Positions 8,477 to 17,216 of a stretch of 34,339 nt of DNA are shown here, piece after piece. The number at the start of each line of letters is the position of its first letter. Within the stretch, counting starts at the first letter, position 1. The notes beneath the pieces were generated by a model. It was not told the DNA's origin. It did not search any database and saw nothing but the letters and a program-made list of their open reading frames with translations. The position numbers were made by a program, and so were the translations under genes. Source of the stretch: CAZKUR01 sp964556005 (GTDB taxonomy: Bacteria; Bacteroidota; Ignavibacteria; Ignavibacteriales; Ignavibacteriaceae); assembly GCA_964556005.1 (NCBI GenBank), contig CAZKUR010000040.1, forward strand, positions 1 to 34,339. Direction: 5' to 3'.

Positions 8477-8577
8477 TAGGTTTATTATTTTTTTTCTTAA
8501 TCATTAAAATACAAAGAGATGCAGTATCTTTATAGAAAAAGTTCACCCATTAAAATTTATTAGAAAATTGATTGATT

Positions 8578-8591
8578 TCAACAATTGTTGA
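8578..8591. promoter_or_regulatory. Perfect 14-bp palindrome in a divergent promoter region
   Basis: tcaacaattgttga is a perfect inverted repeat about 100 bp from the CPBP start and about 70 bp upstream of the groES promoter. Symmetric sites like this are often bound by dimeric regulators. No regulator is identified, and in AT-rich DNA chance is possible. Confidence 0.3.
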
Positions 8592-8646
8592 CTCCGAATA
8601 TAAATCACAAAGTGTCTCGAATCTACATTTTTTTAAACTCAAGGTC

Positions 8647-8675
8647 TTGATTCTTTTTAAGTACAATTATATATT
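8647..8675 (+). promoter_or_regulatory. Probable groESL promoter
   Basis: TTGATT (8647-8652) and TATATT (8670-8675) are 17 bp apart, a good match to a housekeeping -35/-10 pair. The -10 overlaps the first bases of the CIRCE operator, which is the usual arrangement for HrcA repression. Confidence 0.6.
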
Positions 8676-8700
8676 AGCACTCGCTATTTAAGAGTGCTAA
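8674..8700 (+). promoter_or_regulatory. CIRCE operator (HrcA-binding site)
   Basis: TTAGCACTC, nine bases, GAGTGCTAA: a perfect match to the CIRCE consensus in both arms and in spacer length. HrcA binds this element and represses groESL at normal temperature. It lies 34 bp upstream of the groES ATG, and in the transcript it can also form a 9-bp hairpin. hrcA itself is not in the window. Confidence 0.97.
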
Positions 8701-8734
8701 CAACAATTTAAAAAACTAATAATAGGAGCTAAAA

Positions 8735-9031
8735 ATGGGCAAAATCAATTTGAAACCATTAGCAGACAGAGTTATAGTAAAACCTAAGGAAGCAGAAGAA
8801 AAAACTAAAGGCGGAATTATTCTGCCGGATACAGCGAAAGAAAAACCGGTTGAAGGTACAATCGTAGCTGCCGGCCCGGGAAAAGTTACCGATGATGGAA
8901 AAACCATTAAGCTTGAAGTAAAAGTAGGTGATAAAGTTCTTTACGGAAAATACAGCGGTTCCGAAGTTACCGTTGAAGGTGAAGACTATTTAATTATGCG
9001 TGAGAGCGACATCTTCGCTATTATCGACTAA
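8735..9031 (+). CDS. groES: Co-chaperonin GroES
   Basis: 98 residues, the standard length. It forms the heptameric lid that closes the GroEL folding chamber in the cytosol. The start 'LKPLADRVIVKPKEAEE' and the mobile loop 'EEKTKGGIILPDTAKEKP', which contacts GroEL, are typical. 'GDKVLYGKYSGSEV' and 'DYLIMRESDIFAII' complete the fold. AGGAGC precedes the ATG. It is the first gene of the CIRCE-controlled operon and lies 35 bp before groEL. Confidence 0.98.
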   Translation: MGKINLKPLADRVIVKPKEAEEKTKGGIILPDTAKEKPVEGTIVAAGPGKVTDDGKTIKLEVKVGDKVLYGKYSGSEVTVEGEDYLIMRESDIFAIID

Positions 9032-9066
9032 AAAAGTTTTTATAAAAATATAATCGGAGGAAAAAA

Positions 9067-10707
9067 ATGTCATCAAAATTAATTGAATTTGATGTTGAAG
9101 CCAGAAATAAGCTTAAAAAAGGCGTTGACAAATTAGCCAACGCCGTTAAAGTTACATTAGGACCGAAAGGACGTAATGTAGTATTAGAAAAAAAATTCGG
9201 TGCACCAACCGTAACTAAAGACGGTGTCTCCGTTGCAAAAGAAATTGAACTTGAAGACGCAGTCGAAAACATGGGCGCACAGATGGTTCGTGAAGTTGCT
9301 TCCAAAACCAGCGACGTTGCAGGCGACGGAACAACTACAGCAACAGTTCTCGCGCAGGCAATTTACCGTGAAGGTTTGAAGAATGTTACCGCCGGTGCAA
9401 ACCCGATGGACTTAAAAAGAGGAATCGATCTGGCAGTTACAAAAGTTATTGAGCATTTAAAATCAATCAGCAGAGAAGTTGAAGGAAGAAACGAAATTGC
9501 ACAGGTCGGCGCTATTTCGGCAAATAATGATAAATCAATTGGTGATTTAATCGCAGACGCTATGGAGAAAGTCGGGAAAGACGGCGTTATTACTGTTGAG
9601 GAAGCAAAAGGTACAGAAACAGCATTAGATGTAGTTGAAGGTATGCAGTTCGATCGCGGGTACCTCTCCCCATATTTTGTCACCGACACTGAAAATATGG
9701 AAGCAGCACTTGAAGAGCCTTTCATATTAATTCACGACAAAAAAATCTCCGCTATGAAAGATCTTTTACCAATCCTCGAAAAAATCGCACAGCAGGGAAA
9801 ATCACTTTTGATCATTGCGGAAGACCTTGAAGGTGAAGCTTTAGCTACTTTAGTAGTAAACAAAATTCGCGGCACTCTTAAAGTTGCAGCAGTTAAAGCT
9901 CCTGGTTTCGGTGATAGAAGAAAAGCTATGCTTGAAGATATCGCAGTTTTAACAGGCGGCACGGTTATTTCAGAAGAGCGCGGATTCAAGCTTGAAAATG
10001 CTACAGTTTCTTATTTAGGCAGCGCTAAAAAAATTGTCATCGATAAAGACAATACTACAATCGTTGAGGGTTCCGGAAAACAGGATGAAATAAAGAAAAG
10101 AATAAACGAAATAAAAGCCCAGATCGATAAAACTACTTCCGATTACGATAAAGAAAAACTGCAGGAAAGATTAGCTAAACTTTCCGGTGGAGTTGCAGTA
10201 TTAAAAATCGGCGCTTCTACCGAAGTTGAGATGAAAGAAAAGAAAGCCCGCGTTGAAGATGCGCTGCATGCAACCCGTGCAGCAGTTGAAGAAGGTATCG
10301 TACCGGGCGGCGGTGTTGCTTTTGTTAGAGCCATTCTGAAACTCGAAAAACTTGAAGGTGATAACGAAGATCAATCTACCGGAATTAGAATAATTGAAAA
10401 ATCTCTTGAAGAACCTTTAAGACAAATTGTGAATAATGCCGGGATTGAAGGTTCTGTCGTCCTTCAAAAAGTAAAAGAAGGAAAAGATGATTTTGGTTTC
10501 AATGCCGCTACTGAAAAATATGAAAACCTGATGAAAGCAGGAGTTATCGATCCTACTAAAGTTACCAGGACTGCTTTAGAGAATGCAGCTTCGGTTGCAG
10601 CTTTGCTTATCACCACTGAAGCAGTTGTTTACGAAAAGAAAGAAAAAGAACAGCCGATGCCACCTATGCCGGGCGGTGGAATGGGTGATATGGGCGGAAT
10701 GTATTAA
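9067..10707 (+). CDS. groEL: Chaperonin GroEL
   Basis: 546 residues, the normal size for the 60-kDa chaperonin that folds proteins in an ATP-driven double ring. Signatures include 'VTLGPKGRNVVLEKKFG' and the ATP-binding 'DVAGDGTTTATVLAQ' at about residues 82-96. 'RVEDALHATRAAVEEG' carries the aspartate needed for ATP hydrolysis, and it is followed by 'IVPGGGVAF'. The C-terminus is the usual flexible Gly-Met tail ('MPGGGMGDMGGMY'). CGGAGG lies directly upstream of the ATG. It is cotranscribed with groES and ends 28 bp before a strong terminator. Nothing suggests that this is a specialised second copy. Confidence 0.99.
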   Translation: MSSKLIEFDVEARNKLKKGVDKLANAVKVTLGPKGRNVVLEKKFGAPTVTKDGVSVAKEIELEDAVENMGAQMVREVASKTSDVAGDGTTTATVLAQAIYREGLKNVTAGANPMDLKRGIDLAVTKVIEHLKSISREVEGRNEIAQVGAISANNDKSIGDLIADAMEKVGKDGVITVEEAKGTETALDVVEGMQFDRGYLSPYFVTDTENMEAALEEPFILIHDKKISAMKDLLPILEKIAQQGKSLLIIAEDLEGEALATLVVNKIRGTLKVAAVKAPGFGDRRKAMLEDIAVLTGGTVISEERGFKLENATVSYLGSAKKIVIDKDNTTIVEGSGKQDEIKKRINEIKAQIDKTTSDYDKEKLQERLAKLSGGVAVLKIGASTEVEMKEKKARVEDALHATRAAVEEGIVPGGGVAFVRAILKLEKLEGDNEDQSTGIRIIEKSLEEPLRQIVNNAGIEGSVVLQKVKEGKDDFGFNAATEKYENLMKAGVIDPTKVTRTALENAASVAALLITTEAVVYEKKEKEQPMPPMPGGGMGDMGGMY

Positions 10708-10735
10708 TAGCCGTTTCACCTGTAATAATTATCCG

Positions 10736-10761
10736 GGCGGGATTAAAATCCCGCCTTTTTT
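10736..10761 (+). terminator. Rho-independent terminator of groESL
   Basis: An 8-bp stem ggcgggat / atcccgcc with a four-base loop (taaa), followed by six T. Confidence 0.93.
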
Positions 10762-11020
10762 ATTTTAAATCCGGCGGAATGATTATTGATACTATCTAAT
10801 AGATTTTGAATTATATAAAATCAAACGCAGTATAATTCTAAATAAAATCCTAAGATATTGAATGCAGTCACGCAAAATGGCTCTTTGCTTAGAACTATAC
10901 CTATATCTTCAAAAGAAGGATTATATTGAAAAATATTTTAAATATACATTTAACTTTTACTGGGAAGAATAAATGAGCCGCATAAAATCAATTATTATTT
11001 TTTGAAAAAATTTCAAACAA
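10762..11020. other. Upstream region of the AAA+ gene
   Basis: The gene-free stretch after groEL (10708-11020) holds the groESL terminator and then 259 bp of AT-rich DNA. TTGAAT (10806) and TATAAT (10831) are 19 bp apart, a possible promoter that would give a leader of about 180 bases. Two tiny ORFs with overlapping stop and start lie near the end: a TTG-start 16-codon frame at 10926, preceded by AGAAGGA, and ATG 10974 with 10 codons. I do not claim that they are translated. No hairpin before the ATG at 11021 is evident. Confidence 0.35.
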
Positions 11021-14000
11021 ATGTATACTTATAAAAATGACTCTATCGAGCTTATAAAGGACACTTTTAAACATCTTAAAAATGGGCGGTTTAAAATGGC
11101 TCTTACTTCTGCGCAAAAAATATATATCGATTTGCCGGAGGATCCAATCGTTCTATCTTTCTTTGCATGGGCAAACCTGGAAAACGGAAATCCGACTTAT
11201 GCCTTAGAACTTGCCGACCTTGCAGTGATGTATTCACAGGGTGATTTGGCTCCTAAGCTTTACCGTGGATATTTTCTTTATAGAATGGGAATTTATAAAG
11301 GCGCTTTAAAAGATTTTGAAATTATTAAAACAGAAAACCGGGAATTATATTATTGGTCTCATTTGAACAAAGCGAGGGTACTTGCGGCAGAAGGCCATTT
11401 TGAGGATGCTTTACTCTTAGCGGACAAGCTTTGCAGCAATGGCAAAGCTGGCGAGAATCCTTTCCGGTATGTTAAAGATTTAATAATAAAATGCACCGAG
11501 TTTCACAATCCAAAAATTATAAAAAGAAATAAAAAGATTCCCTCTTATTTAAAAGATGCTGCTGATGCTTTCGAAAACAAAGAATACTGGTTTTCACTCA
11601 AGATATCAAATGAAATACTGCAAAACTCCTGTTCACAAGATGAACTGCGAAAATCGGTTATCATATTGATAAGTTCATTTTTAAATACTTTTCAATTTAA
11701 ATTAGCATATAATAAAGCAGAAGAATTTAAATCGGAATTAAAAGACGATCCGGAGTTTCAAGAATTATATCAAAGAGTTCCGAAAAATTTCGGGCGAACC
11801 AAAAATTCCAACAATATACTTCCCGTAAAAAATGACCGTGTAAAAAAAATAAGTATTGGAATTGAAAGTGCGAGAGCTTTTAATTTAAACGCGGAAACAA
11901 ACAGCGGTAAAAGAAAATATTTAAATCAGTTTGACGAAAAAAATCTTACATGCGTAGGAATTGAAACTATTGTAGTCAATCCGTACTATAAAAAAAGTTC
12001 TATGAATGTAAAAGGAACGGCTGTTTGGTACTTAAATGAGGTTGAATTAGGGCGAAATAATTTTACGCTTTATCTTGACAGCGACTGGGAAAAAGTGGAG
12101 TTTGTTCAAAGCCAGGGAAATGATTATTTCGATTACTGGACTACCGGCATAGGCCGGGTTGAAATTTACTTAAACGATGAATTAAAAGTAAATAAAAATT
12201 TCGACATAGCTTATGACGAAATTGGAGACGAAGAACCAAAGAAAAAATTTCAGCAGGCATTTACAAAATATTCGTATACAACAGGTACTGACAAATCCGG
12301 GATTAAAGTAATTCCCGGGGACGAAGCAGACCTTGAAACTTTACTGAATCAACTGAATGATTTTGTCGGATTGGATAGCGTTAAAAAAACGATGAGGAAT
12401 TATGTTGATTATCTGCAATTCATTAATGAAAGGAAAAAATTGGGATTGCATACAAACGACAATCTTTCAATAAATTGTATTTTCCTCGGTAACCCCGGAA
12501 CAGGCAAAACCACAATTGCAAGACTGATAGGGAAAATTTTCAAGTCTATGGGATTATTAAAAAACGGTCATACAATTGAAGTAGACAGAGCGTCATTAGT
12601 CGGTCAGTATATCGGCGAAACTGCGCAAAAAACAGAACAGGTGATAAAAGATGCAATGGGAGGACTGCTTTTTATTGATGAAGCTTACTCACTTTCTAAA
12701 TCCGGGAACAAACAGGACTTCGGACAGGAAGCTGTCGACATCTTACTTAAAAGACTGGAAGATCATTCGGGTGAGTTTGCAGTAATCGCTGCCGGGTATC
12801 CGGAAGAAATGCAAACATTCATAAATTCCAACCCGGGTTTGAAATCAAGATTTCATTACCAATTTAATTTCGAAGATTATACGCCTGAAGAGTTAATTAA
12901 AATCTTCAATCAATTTGTAGAAAAAGAAGAATACAAATTAGACGAGGGTGCTCTTTTTCGTCTTCATAAAGAATTCACAAGTTTGTATAGGAAAAGGGAT
13001 AAAAATTTTGGAAACGCAAGACTCGTAAAAAACTATTTTAATGAAATTAAGCTTCAGGTTGGAAAAAGATCTTTAATGTTCAGCAAAAATGAAATGACGA
13101 AAGAAAATTTATCGAAAATAATTGAAGAAGATATCCGGGAAGTATTTGAAAATGATACGGTAAAAAAAGTAAATATTAAAATCGACGAAGAGAAATTATC
13201 GAGAGCGTTGGATGAATTAAATAATCTTACAGGCCTTGAGCCGGTTAAAAAAGAAATTAATGAACTCGTAAAGCTTGCAAGGTATTTTAACCAGCAGGAA
13301 GAGAACCTGCAGGATAAATTTTCATTTCATTTTGTTTTTTCAGGGAATCCCGGAACAGGCAAAACAACGGTGGCAAGATTATTCAGCCGGATTTATTCTG
13401 CTCTTGGAATTCTTCCTAAAGGCCATTTAGTCGAAGCTGACAGGCAAGTATTGGTTGGAAATTATGTCGGGGAAACGGCAATTAAAACGTCCAAAATAAT
13501 AGATGAGGCAATCGGCGGCACACTTTTCATCGACGAAGCATATTCACTTGTAAAACAGGGTGAATTAAAAAATTCCGATTTCGGATCCGAATCCATCAAT
13601 ACTTTAATAAAAAGAATGGAAGACAACAGGGGAAAATTTATTACAATTGCCGCGGGCTACACCGAGCAAATGAAATTATTTTTAGATAGTAATCCCGGGA
13701 TCAAATCCCGTTTCACTCATGTAATTGAGTTTGAAGACTATACACCAAAGCAGCTTTTGGAAATTACTGAGGTTAAGCTTGCACTAAAAAATTATAAGCT
13801 CGGCAATGAAGTAAAATTATTACTCGAACAGCATTATAAGGAACTATACACTCAAAGAGACAGCTCATTCGGTAATGCAAGGTTGACAAGAAATCTTGCT
13901 GAAAAGATGATTAAAAATCATTTGTTGAGAATGTCCGAGCTTCCGGTTTCAGAAAGAACAAAGGACACCACAACTACAATCAATATTGAAGATATAAAAA

Positions 14001-14866
14001 ACATAACTGCAGCGAAAAAAAAATTTGCAGTGGAATTACGGAACGAAAATATAGATAAATATTTAAATGAACTTGATAATCTTACAGGAATACAGGGGGT
14101 TAAGGATTCAATTAAAAAACTTGTAAAAAGTTTAAGAGTTGCTCGAATAAAAGAGGAACAGGGTGTTTCGGCCGTTTATAAAAATTTAAACAGCGTTTTT
14201 ATGGGCAACCCCGGAAACGGCAAAAGAACAGTTGCAGGATCGATTGGAAGTATTTTGAGGGAAATGGGTATTCTGGCCAAAGGACATGTTATTGAAGCGG
14301 GGAAAACTGAATTATTGTCCGATTATCCCTGGGAAGCTAAATCAAAAATCATCTCGATAATTCAAAAATCTTTCGGCGGCATTTTATTTTTAAATGATAT
14401 CGGAAGCATGTCGAATAACTCATTTGATTTTATACACGATTTAACCGGTTTACTAATAAAAGAAATGGAAGAGAAAAAAAATCAATTTGTTATTATCGCT
14501 GCCGGGAAACAGGATGAAACAATACATTTCTTAAATAACTATCCTTTGTTTAAAGCTCAGTTCAACAATTATTTTTATTTTGAAGATTTCTCACCCCGCC
14601 AGATGCTGGATATAGCTTTATCATTAACGGAAAAAAACGGTTACAAGCTTGACGAAGGTGCCTGGCAATTACTTTTAGATAGATTCGCCGGGAATGCTTA
14701 TAACATACAAAACGGGCTGATGAATGCTCACTACATTGAAACAATAATTAATAAAAGCATTTCGAACCAGGAAGAAAGATTCGCTGCGGTAAGCAATATC
14801 CGGAATGAAGATTTATCAACGATAACTTTCGATGATATTAAAAAAATAAATTTGAATGAGCTGTAA
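11021..14866 (+). CDS. Triple AAA+ CbxX/SpoVK-type ATPase with TPR-like N-terminus and degenerate third module
   Basis: 1281 residues, apparently cytosolic. Residues 1-255 are helical and TPR-like ('MALTSAQKIYIDLPEDPIVL', 'NGNPTYALELADLAVMYSQG'). Residues about 275-410 form a beta-rich domain that I do not recognise. Three AAA+ modules of the CbxX/CfxQ-SpoVK type follow, about 285 residues apart. Module 1: Walker A 'GNPGTGKTT' at 490, Walker B 'LLFIDEAYSL' (D553, E554), 'KSRF' arginine R610. Module 2: Walker A at 775, D838/E839, R897. Module 3: 'GNPGNGKRT' at 1062 with Arg in place of the Mg-binding Thr/Ser, 'LFLND' (N1125, D1126) in place of DE, 'KAQF' (Q1180) where the arginine was, and 'NAYN' for sensor-2 'NARL'. 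Module 3 is probably inactive. Relatives act as remodelling chaperones (Rubisco activase CbxX, EccA of type VII secretion). The target here is unknown. There is no clear Shine-Dalgarno and no neighbour on the same strand except groESL. Confidence 0.9.
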   Translation: MYTYKNDSIELIKDTFKHLKNGRFKMALTSAQKIYIDLPEDPIVLSFFAWANLENGNPTYALELADLAVMYSQGDLAPKLYRGYFLYRMGIYKGALKDFEIIKTENRELYYWSHLNKARVLAAEGHFEDALLLADKLCSNGKAGENPFRYVKDLIIKCTEFHNPKIIKRNKKIPSYLKDAADAFENKEYWFSLKISNEILQNSCSQDELRKSVIILISSFLNTFQFKLAYNKAEEFKSELKDDPEFQELYQRVPKNFGRTKNSNNILPVKNDRVKKISIGIESARAFNLNAETNSGKRKYLNQFDEKNLTCVGIETIVVNPYYKKSSMNVKGTAVWYLNEVELGRNNFTLYLDSDWEKVEFVQSQGNDYFDYWTTGIGRVEIYLNDELKVNKNFDIAYDEIGDEEPKKKFQQAFTKYSYTTGTDKSGIKVIPGDEADLETLLNQLNDFVGLDSVKKTMRNYVDYLQFINERKKLGLHTNDNLSINCIFLGNPGTGKTTIARLIGKIFKSMGLLKNGHTIEVDRASLVGQYIGETAQKTEQVIKDAMGGLLFIDEAYSLSKSGNKQDFGQEAVDILLKRLEDHSGEFAVIAAGYPEEMQTFINSNPGLKSRFHYQFNFEDYTPEELIKIFNQFVEKEEYKLDEGALFRLHKEFTSLYRKRDKNFGNARLVKNYFNEIKLQVGKRSLMFSKNEMTKENLSKIIEEDIREVFENDTVKKVNIKIDEEKLSRALDELNNLTGLEPVKKEINELVKLARYFNQQEENLQDKFSFHFVFSGNPGTGKTTVARLFSRIYSALGILPKGHLVEADRQVLVGNYVGETAIKTSKIIDEAIGGTLFIDEAYSLVKQGELKNSDFGSESINTLIKRMEDNRGKFITIAAGYTEQMKLFLDSNPGIKSRFTHVIEFEDYTPKQLLEITEVKLALKNYKLGNEVKLLLEQHYKELYTQRDSSFGNARLTRNLAEKMIKNHLLRMSELPVSERTKDTTTTINIEDIKNITAAKKKFAVELRNENIDKYLNELDNLTGIQGVKDSIKKLVKSLRVARIKEEQGVSAVYKNLNSVFMGNPGNGKRTVAGSIGSILREMGILAKGHVIEAGKTELLSDYPWEAKSKIISIIQKSFGGILFLNDIGSMSNNSFDFIHDLTGLLIKEMEEKKNQFVIIAAGKQDETIHFLNNYPLFKAQFNNYFYFEDFSPRQMLDIALSLTEKNGYKLDEGAWQLLLDRFAGNAYNIQNGLMNAHYIETIINKSISNQEERFAAVSNIRNEDLSTITFDDIKKINLNEL

Positions 14867-15006
14867 TTTCAATGTTCAGTTTTAAATAAGATTATCTTAA
14901 TTGGCTTATGCTCATATGCCTACGATACAAACAAGAATAATTAAAATAATATTTATGCTTTTTTCATTTTAGTTTGAATGTATATATAAATTGATTATAG
15001 AAGATT

Positions 15007-15699
15007 TTAATCTTCAATATCTTTGGGATTTGTCGGTACTGATATGGTTCTAATTAAAAGATTAGAATCCACAATAACGGCGCTGAGCATATTTCCTGTA
15101 TAAACAGATGTATCTGCATAAATTGCATTAGATGATTTGCTGTAATAAACACTGGAATGGCGGGTATGTCCGACTAACTGAAGCTTACCTATATCCAGAA
15201 GTTTCTCACGGGTCCAGAGAATTCCATGTTCGTTTTCAATATCTTTCTCAAGTAATTCTTTCAGAGTATCTTTTTTCTGCAAGAAATATTCAGGCAGTTT
15301 GGATTCATAATAAACTGAAACTCCGGCATGAGATAAAAAACAGTCTTCCAGGTTAAGATAAATCGGCGCTTTTTTTATGACTTCAAGGTGATCATGGATT
15401 TCGTTTATATGAGTGCTGTAAGATAAAAGAGTAGTTTCCGAGCCGTTGTAATGCCATGCCTTGCCTAATTCACTCGAAGGATTTTTTATATAAGAATAAA
15501 ACATGTGATCGTGATTGCCTAATAAAAATGTAATATTATTCGAGATGACGAAACACATTACATCATAACTGAAGTTTCCGCGATCGACCAGATCTCCTAC
15601 CGAATAAAATTTAATGCCGGGAAATTCTTTATCTACCCTATCGATTAATTCTTTTAAAGTATTATAACAACCGTGAATATCACCAATAACTGCAATCAT
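15007..15699 (-). CDS. PPP-family metallophosphoesterase (PrpA/ApaH-like)
   Basis: 230 residues with the full metal-binding set of the calcineurin-like PPP family: 'IGDIHGC' at the N-terminus, 'VGDLVDRG', 'LLGNHDHMF', a later 'LSHAGVS' histidine and 'LVGHTRHSS'. Such enzymes use two metals to remove phosphate from Ser/Thr proteins or to split diadenosine tetraphosphate. Length and motif order fit bacterial PrpA/PrpB-type protein phosphatases as well as short ApaH-like enzymes, so the substrate cannot be fixed. It is cytosolic, with no signal peptide. It is convergent with the AAA+ gene and 99 bp after the CoA-transferase gene on its own strand, probably a separate unit. Confidence 0.88.
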   Translation of the reverse strand: MIAVIGDIHGCYNTLKELIDRVDKEFPGIKFYSVGDLVDRGNFSYDVMCFVISNNITFLLGNHDHMFYSYIKNPSSELGKAWHYNGSETTLLSYSTHINEIHDHLEVIKKAPIYLNLEDCFLSHAGVSVYYESKLPEYFLQKKDTLKELLEKDIENEHGILWTREKLLDIGKLQLVGHTRHSSVYYSKSSNAIYADTSVYTGNMLSAVIVDSNLLIRTISVPTNPKDIED

Positions 15700-15798
15700 T
15701 TTTATATTAATAAAATAATAATACTTATCTAAAAAAAATTAACCGGGCAATTATAAATAAAAATAAGATAAAACTTTCGATAATCAAAAATTTGAATA

Positions 15799-17181
15799 TT
15801 AAACATGCAAATTTTTCCTGGCATAAGCTGTGAGTTCGTCCCTAAAGCTGGGATGAGCTATGCTGATCAGTGCTTTTGCTCTTTCCCTAATACTCTTTCC
15901 AAAAAGCTGAACAACTCCAAATTCTGTGACAACATAGTGAACATCACCTCGTGAAGTAACGACTCCTGCTCCAGCTTGAAGCATTGGAACAATGCGGGAA
16001 ATTTTTCCATCTTTAGTAGTCGAAGGTAGAGCAATAATAGGTTTACCGCCTTCGGAATGAGCCGCACCGCGTATAAAGTCTACTTGACCACCGATCCCGC
16101 TGAATAACCGGGTTCCGATTGAATCAGAGCAAACCTGCCCGGTTAAATCAATCTCAATTGCTGAATTTATTGCGACCATATTTTTATTTTGTGCAATCAC
16201 AAATGGGTTATTCACATATTCCTGGCGGTGAAATTCGATAACAGGATTGTTATCAATAAAATCATATGATTTCTTTGTGCCTAAGACAAAACCGGCAATT
16301 ATTTTTCCTGAGTGAAGAGTTTTTTTCTCACCATTTATTATTCCCGCTTCAACCAGCTCAATTACACCGTCAGAAAACATTTCCGTATGAATACCTAAAT
16401 CTTTACTGTTCTTTAAGTATTTCATTACAGAATCAGGTATTGCACCGATTCCCATCTGCAGTGTCGAACCGGCTTCAATCATACCGGCAATATTTTGGCC
16501 TATAGTATCATAAACTTTCAGCATTTCAGGGCCGCAGTTGGGATCCACTTGTGCTAGTTCCTGTATCGGTTCATTTACCTCAACAAAATAATTAATTTTG
16601 TTTATATGAATGAAGCTATCCCCTAACGTTCTGGGCATCTGTTTATTTACCTGGGCAATAATAGTCTTTGCTTTTTCGGCAGGGGTTTTGATATTCCCGA
16701 CATCGACCCCGTAACTGCAAAACCCGTGTTCATCAGGCTGTGAAACATGAATCAAAGCAACATCGGGAACAATAATTCCTTTTTTAAAAAGTAAAGTTAC
16801 ATCCGATAGAAAAATCGGGATGAACTCTGCTCTTCCCTCGTTTACTGCTTTCCTGGTATTTGCACCTATAAAAAAGGCTTTATGCTTAAAGTGTTCTTCC
16901 ATTCCCGGTTCCGCATAAGGCAGCTTTCCCACAACTAAAATATGATAAAGCGTAACGTCTCTTAATTCATCTTTTCTCCCAACCATCGCATTCAACAAAT
17001 TCAACGGAACACCGCATCCCGGCTGAACGATAATCTTATCGCCGGATTTAATAGCTTTTACTGCTTCATCTGATGAAACAACTTTTTGATTATATATATT
17101 TAAAAGGTTTGATGTAATTTGCACTTTTGATCCTAATTCTCCAACTGCCGTCATTTTTACTTTTTCTGAATTGAATGACAC
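15799..17181 (-). CDS. Acetyl-CoA hydrolase/transferase family CoA-transferase
   Basis: 460 residues of the class I CoA-transferase family that includes 4-hydroxybutyrate and acetate/succinate CoA-transferases. It moves CoA from an acyl-CoA donor to an acid through a glutamyl-CoA enzyme intermediate. Seen: 'IKSGDKIIVQPGCGVP' at the start of the first domain, 'LIHVSQPDEHGFCSYG', 'LQMGIGAIPDSV', 'HTEMFSDGVIEL' (probably bearing the catalytic glutamate) and the CoA-site 'SGIGGQVDFIRGAAHSEGG'. The frame can begin at GTG 17181 or at ATG 17154, ten codons in. Neither has a good ribosome site, and the first 25 residues look like a non-conserved extension. It lies 35 bp after alanine dehydrogenase on the same strand, so joint use in amino- or organic-acid fermentation is likely. 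The substrate is not determined. Confidence 0.88.
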   Translation of the reverse strand: MSFNSEKVKMTAVGELGSKVQITSNLLNIYNQKVVSSDEAVKAIKSGDKIIVQPGCGVPLNLLNAMVGRKDELRDVTLYHILVVGKLPYAEPGMEEHFKHKAFFIGANTRKAVNEGRAEFIPIFLSDVTLLFKKGIIVPDVALIHVSQPDEHGFCSYGVDVGNIKTPAEKAKTIIAQVNKQMPRTLGDSFIHINKINYFVEVNEPIQELAQVDPNCGPEMLKVYDTIGQNIAGMIEAGSTLQMGIGAIPDSVMKYLKNSKDLGIHTEMFSDGVIELVEAGIINGEKKTLHSGKIIAGFVLGTKKSYDFIDNNPVIEFHRQEYVNNPFVIAQNKNMVAINSAIEIDLTGQVCSDSIGTRLFSGIGGQVDFIRGAAHSEGGKPIIALPSTTKDGKISRIVPMLQAGAGVVTSRGDVHYVVTEFGVVQLFGKSIRERAKALISIAHPSFRDELTAYARKNLHV

Positions 17182-17216
17182 TTGGAAATTTCATTCAATC
17201 TTATTCACGTTATTTA

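Noticed and set aside
9363..10334. Several long open frames on the minus strand across groEL
   Set aside because: They are antisense shadows of a highly conserved gene; they have no ribosome sites and only low-complexity Ser/Ala/Thr-rich products.
10926..11006. Two tiny ORFs upstream of the AAA+ gene with overlapping stop and start
   Set aside because: One needs a TTG start, the other has no good ribosome site, and ten to sixteen codons are too few to support without conservation.
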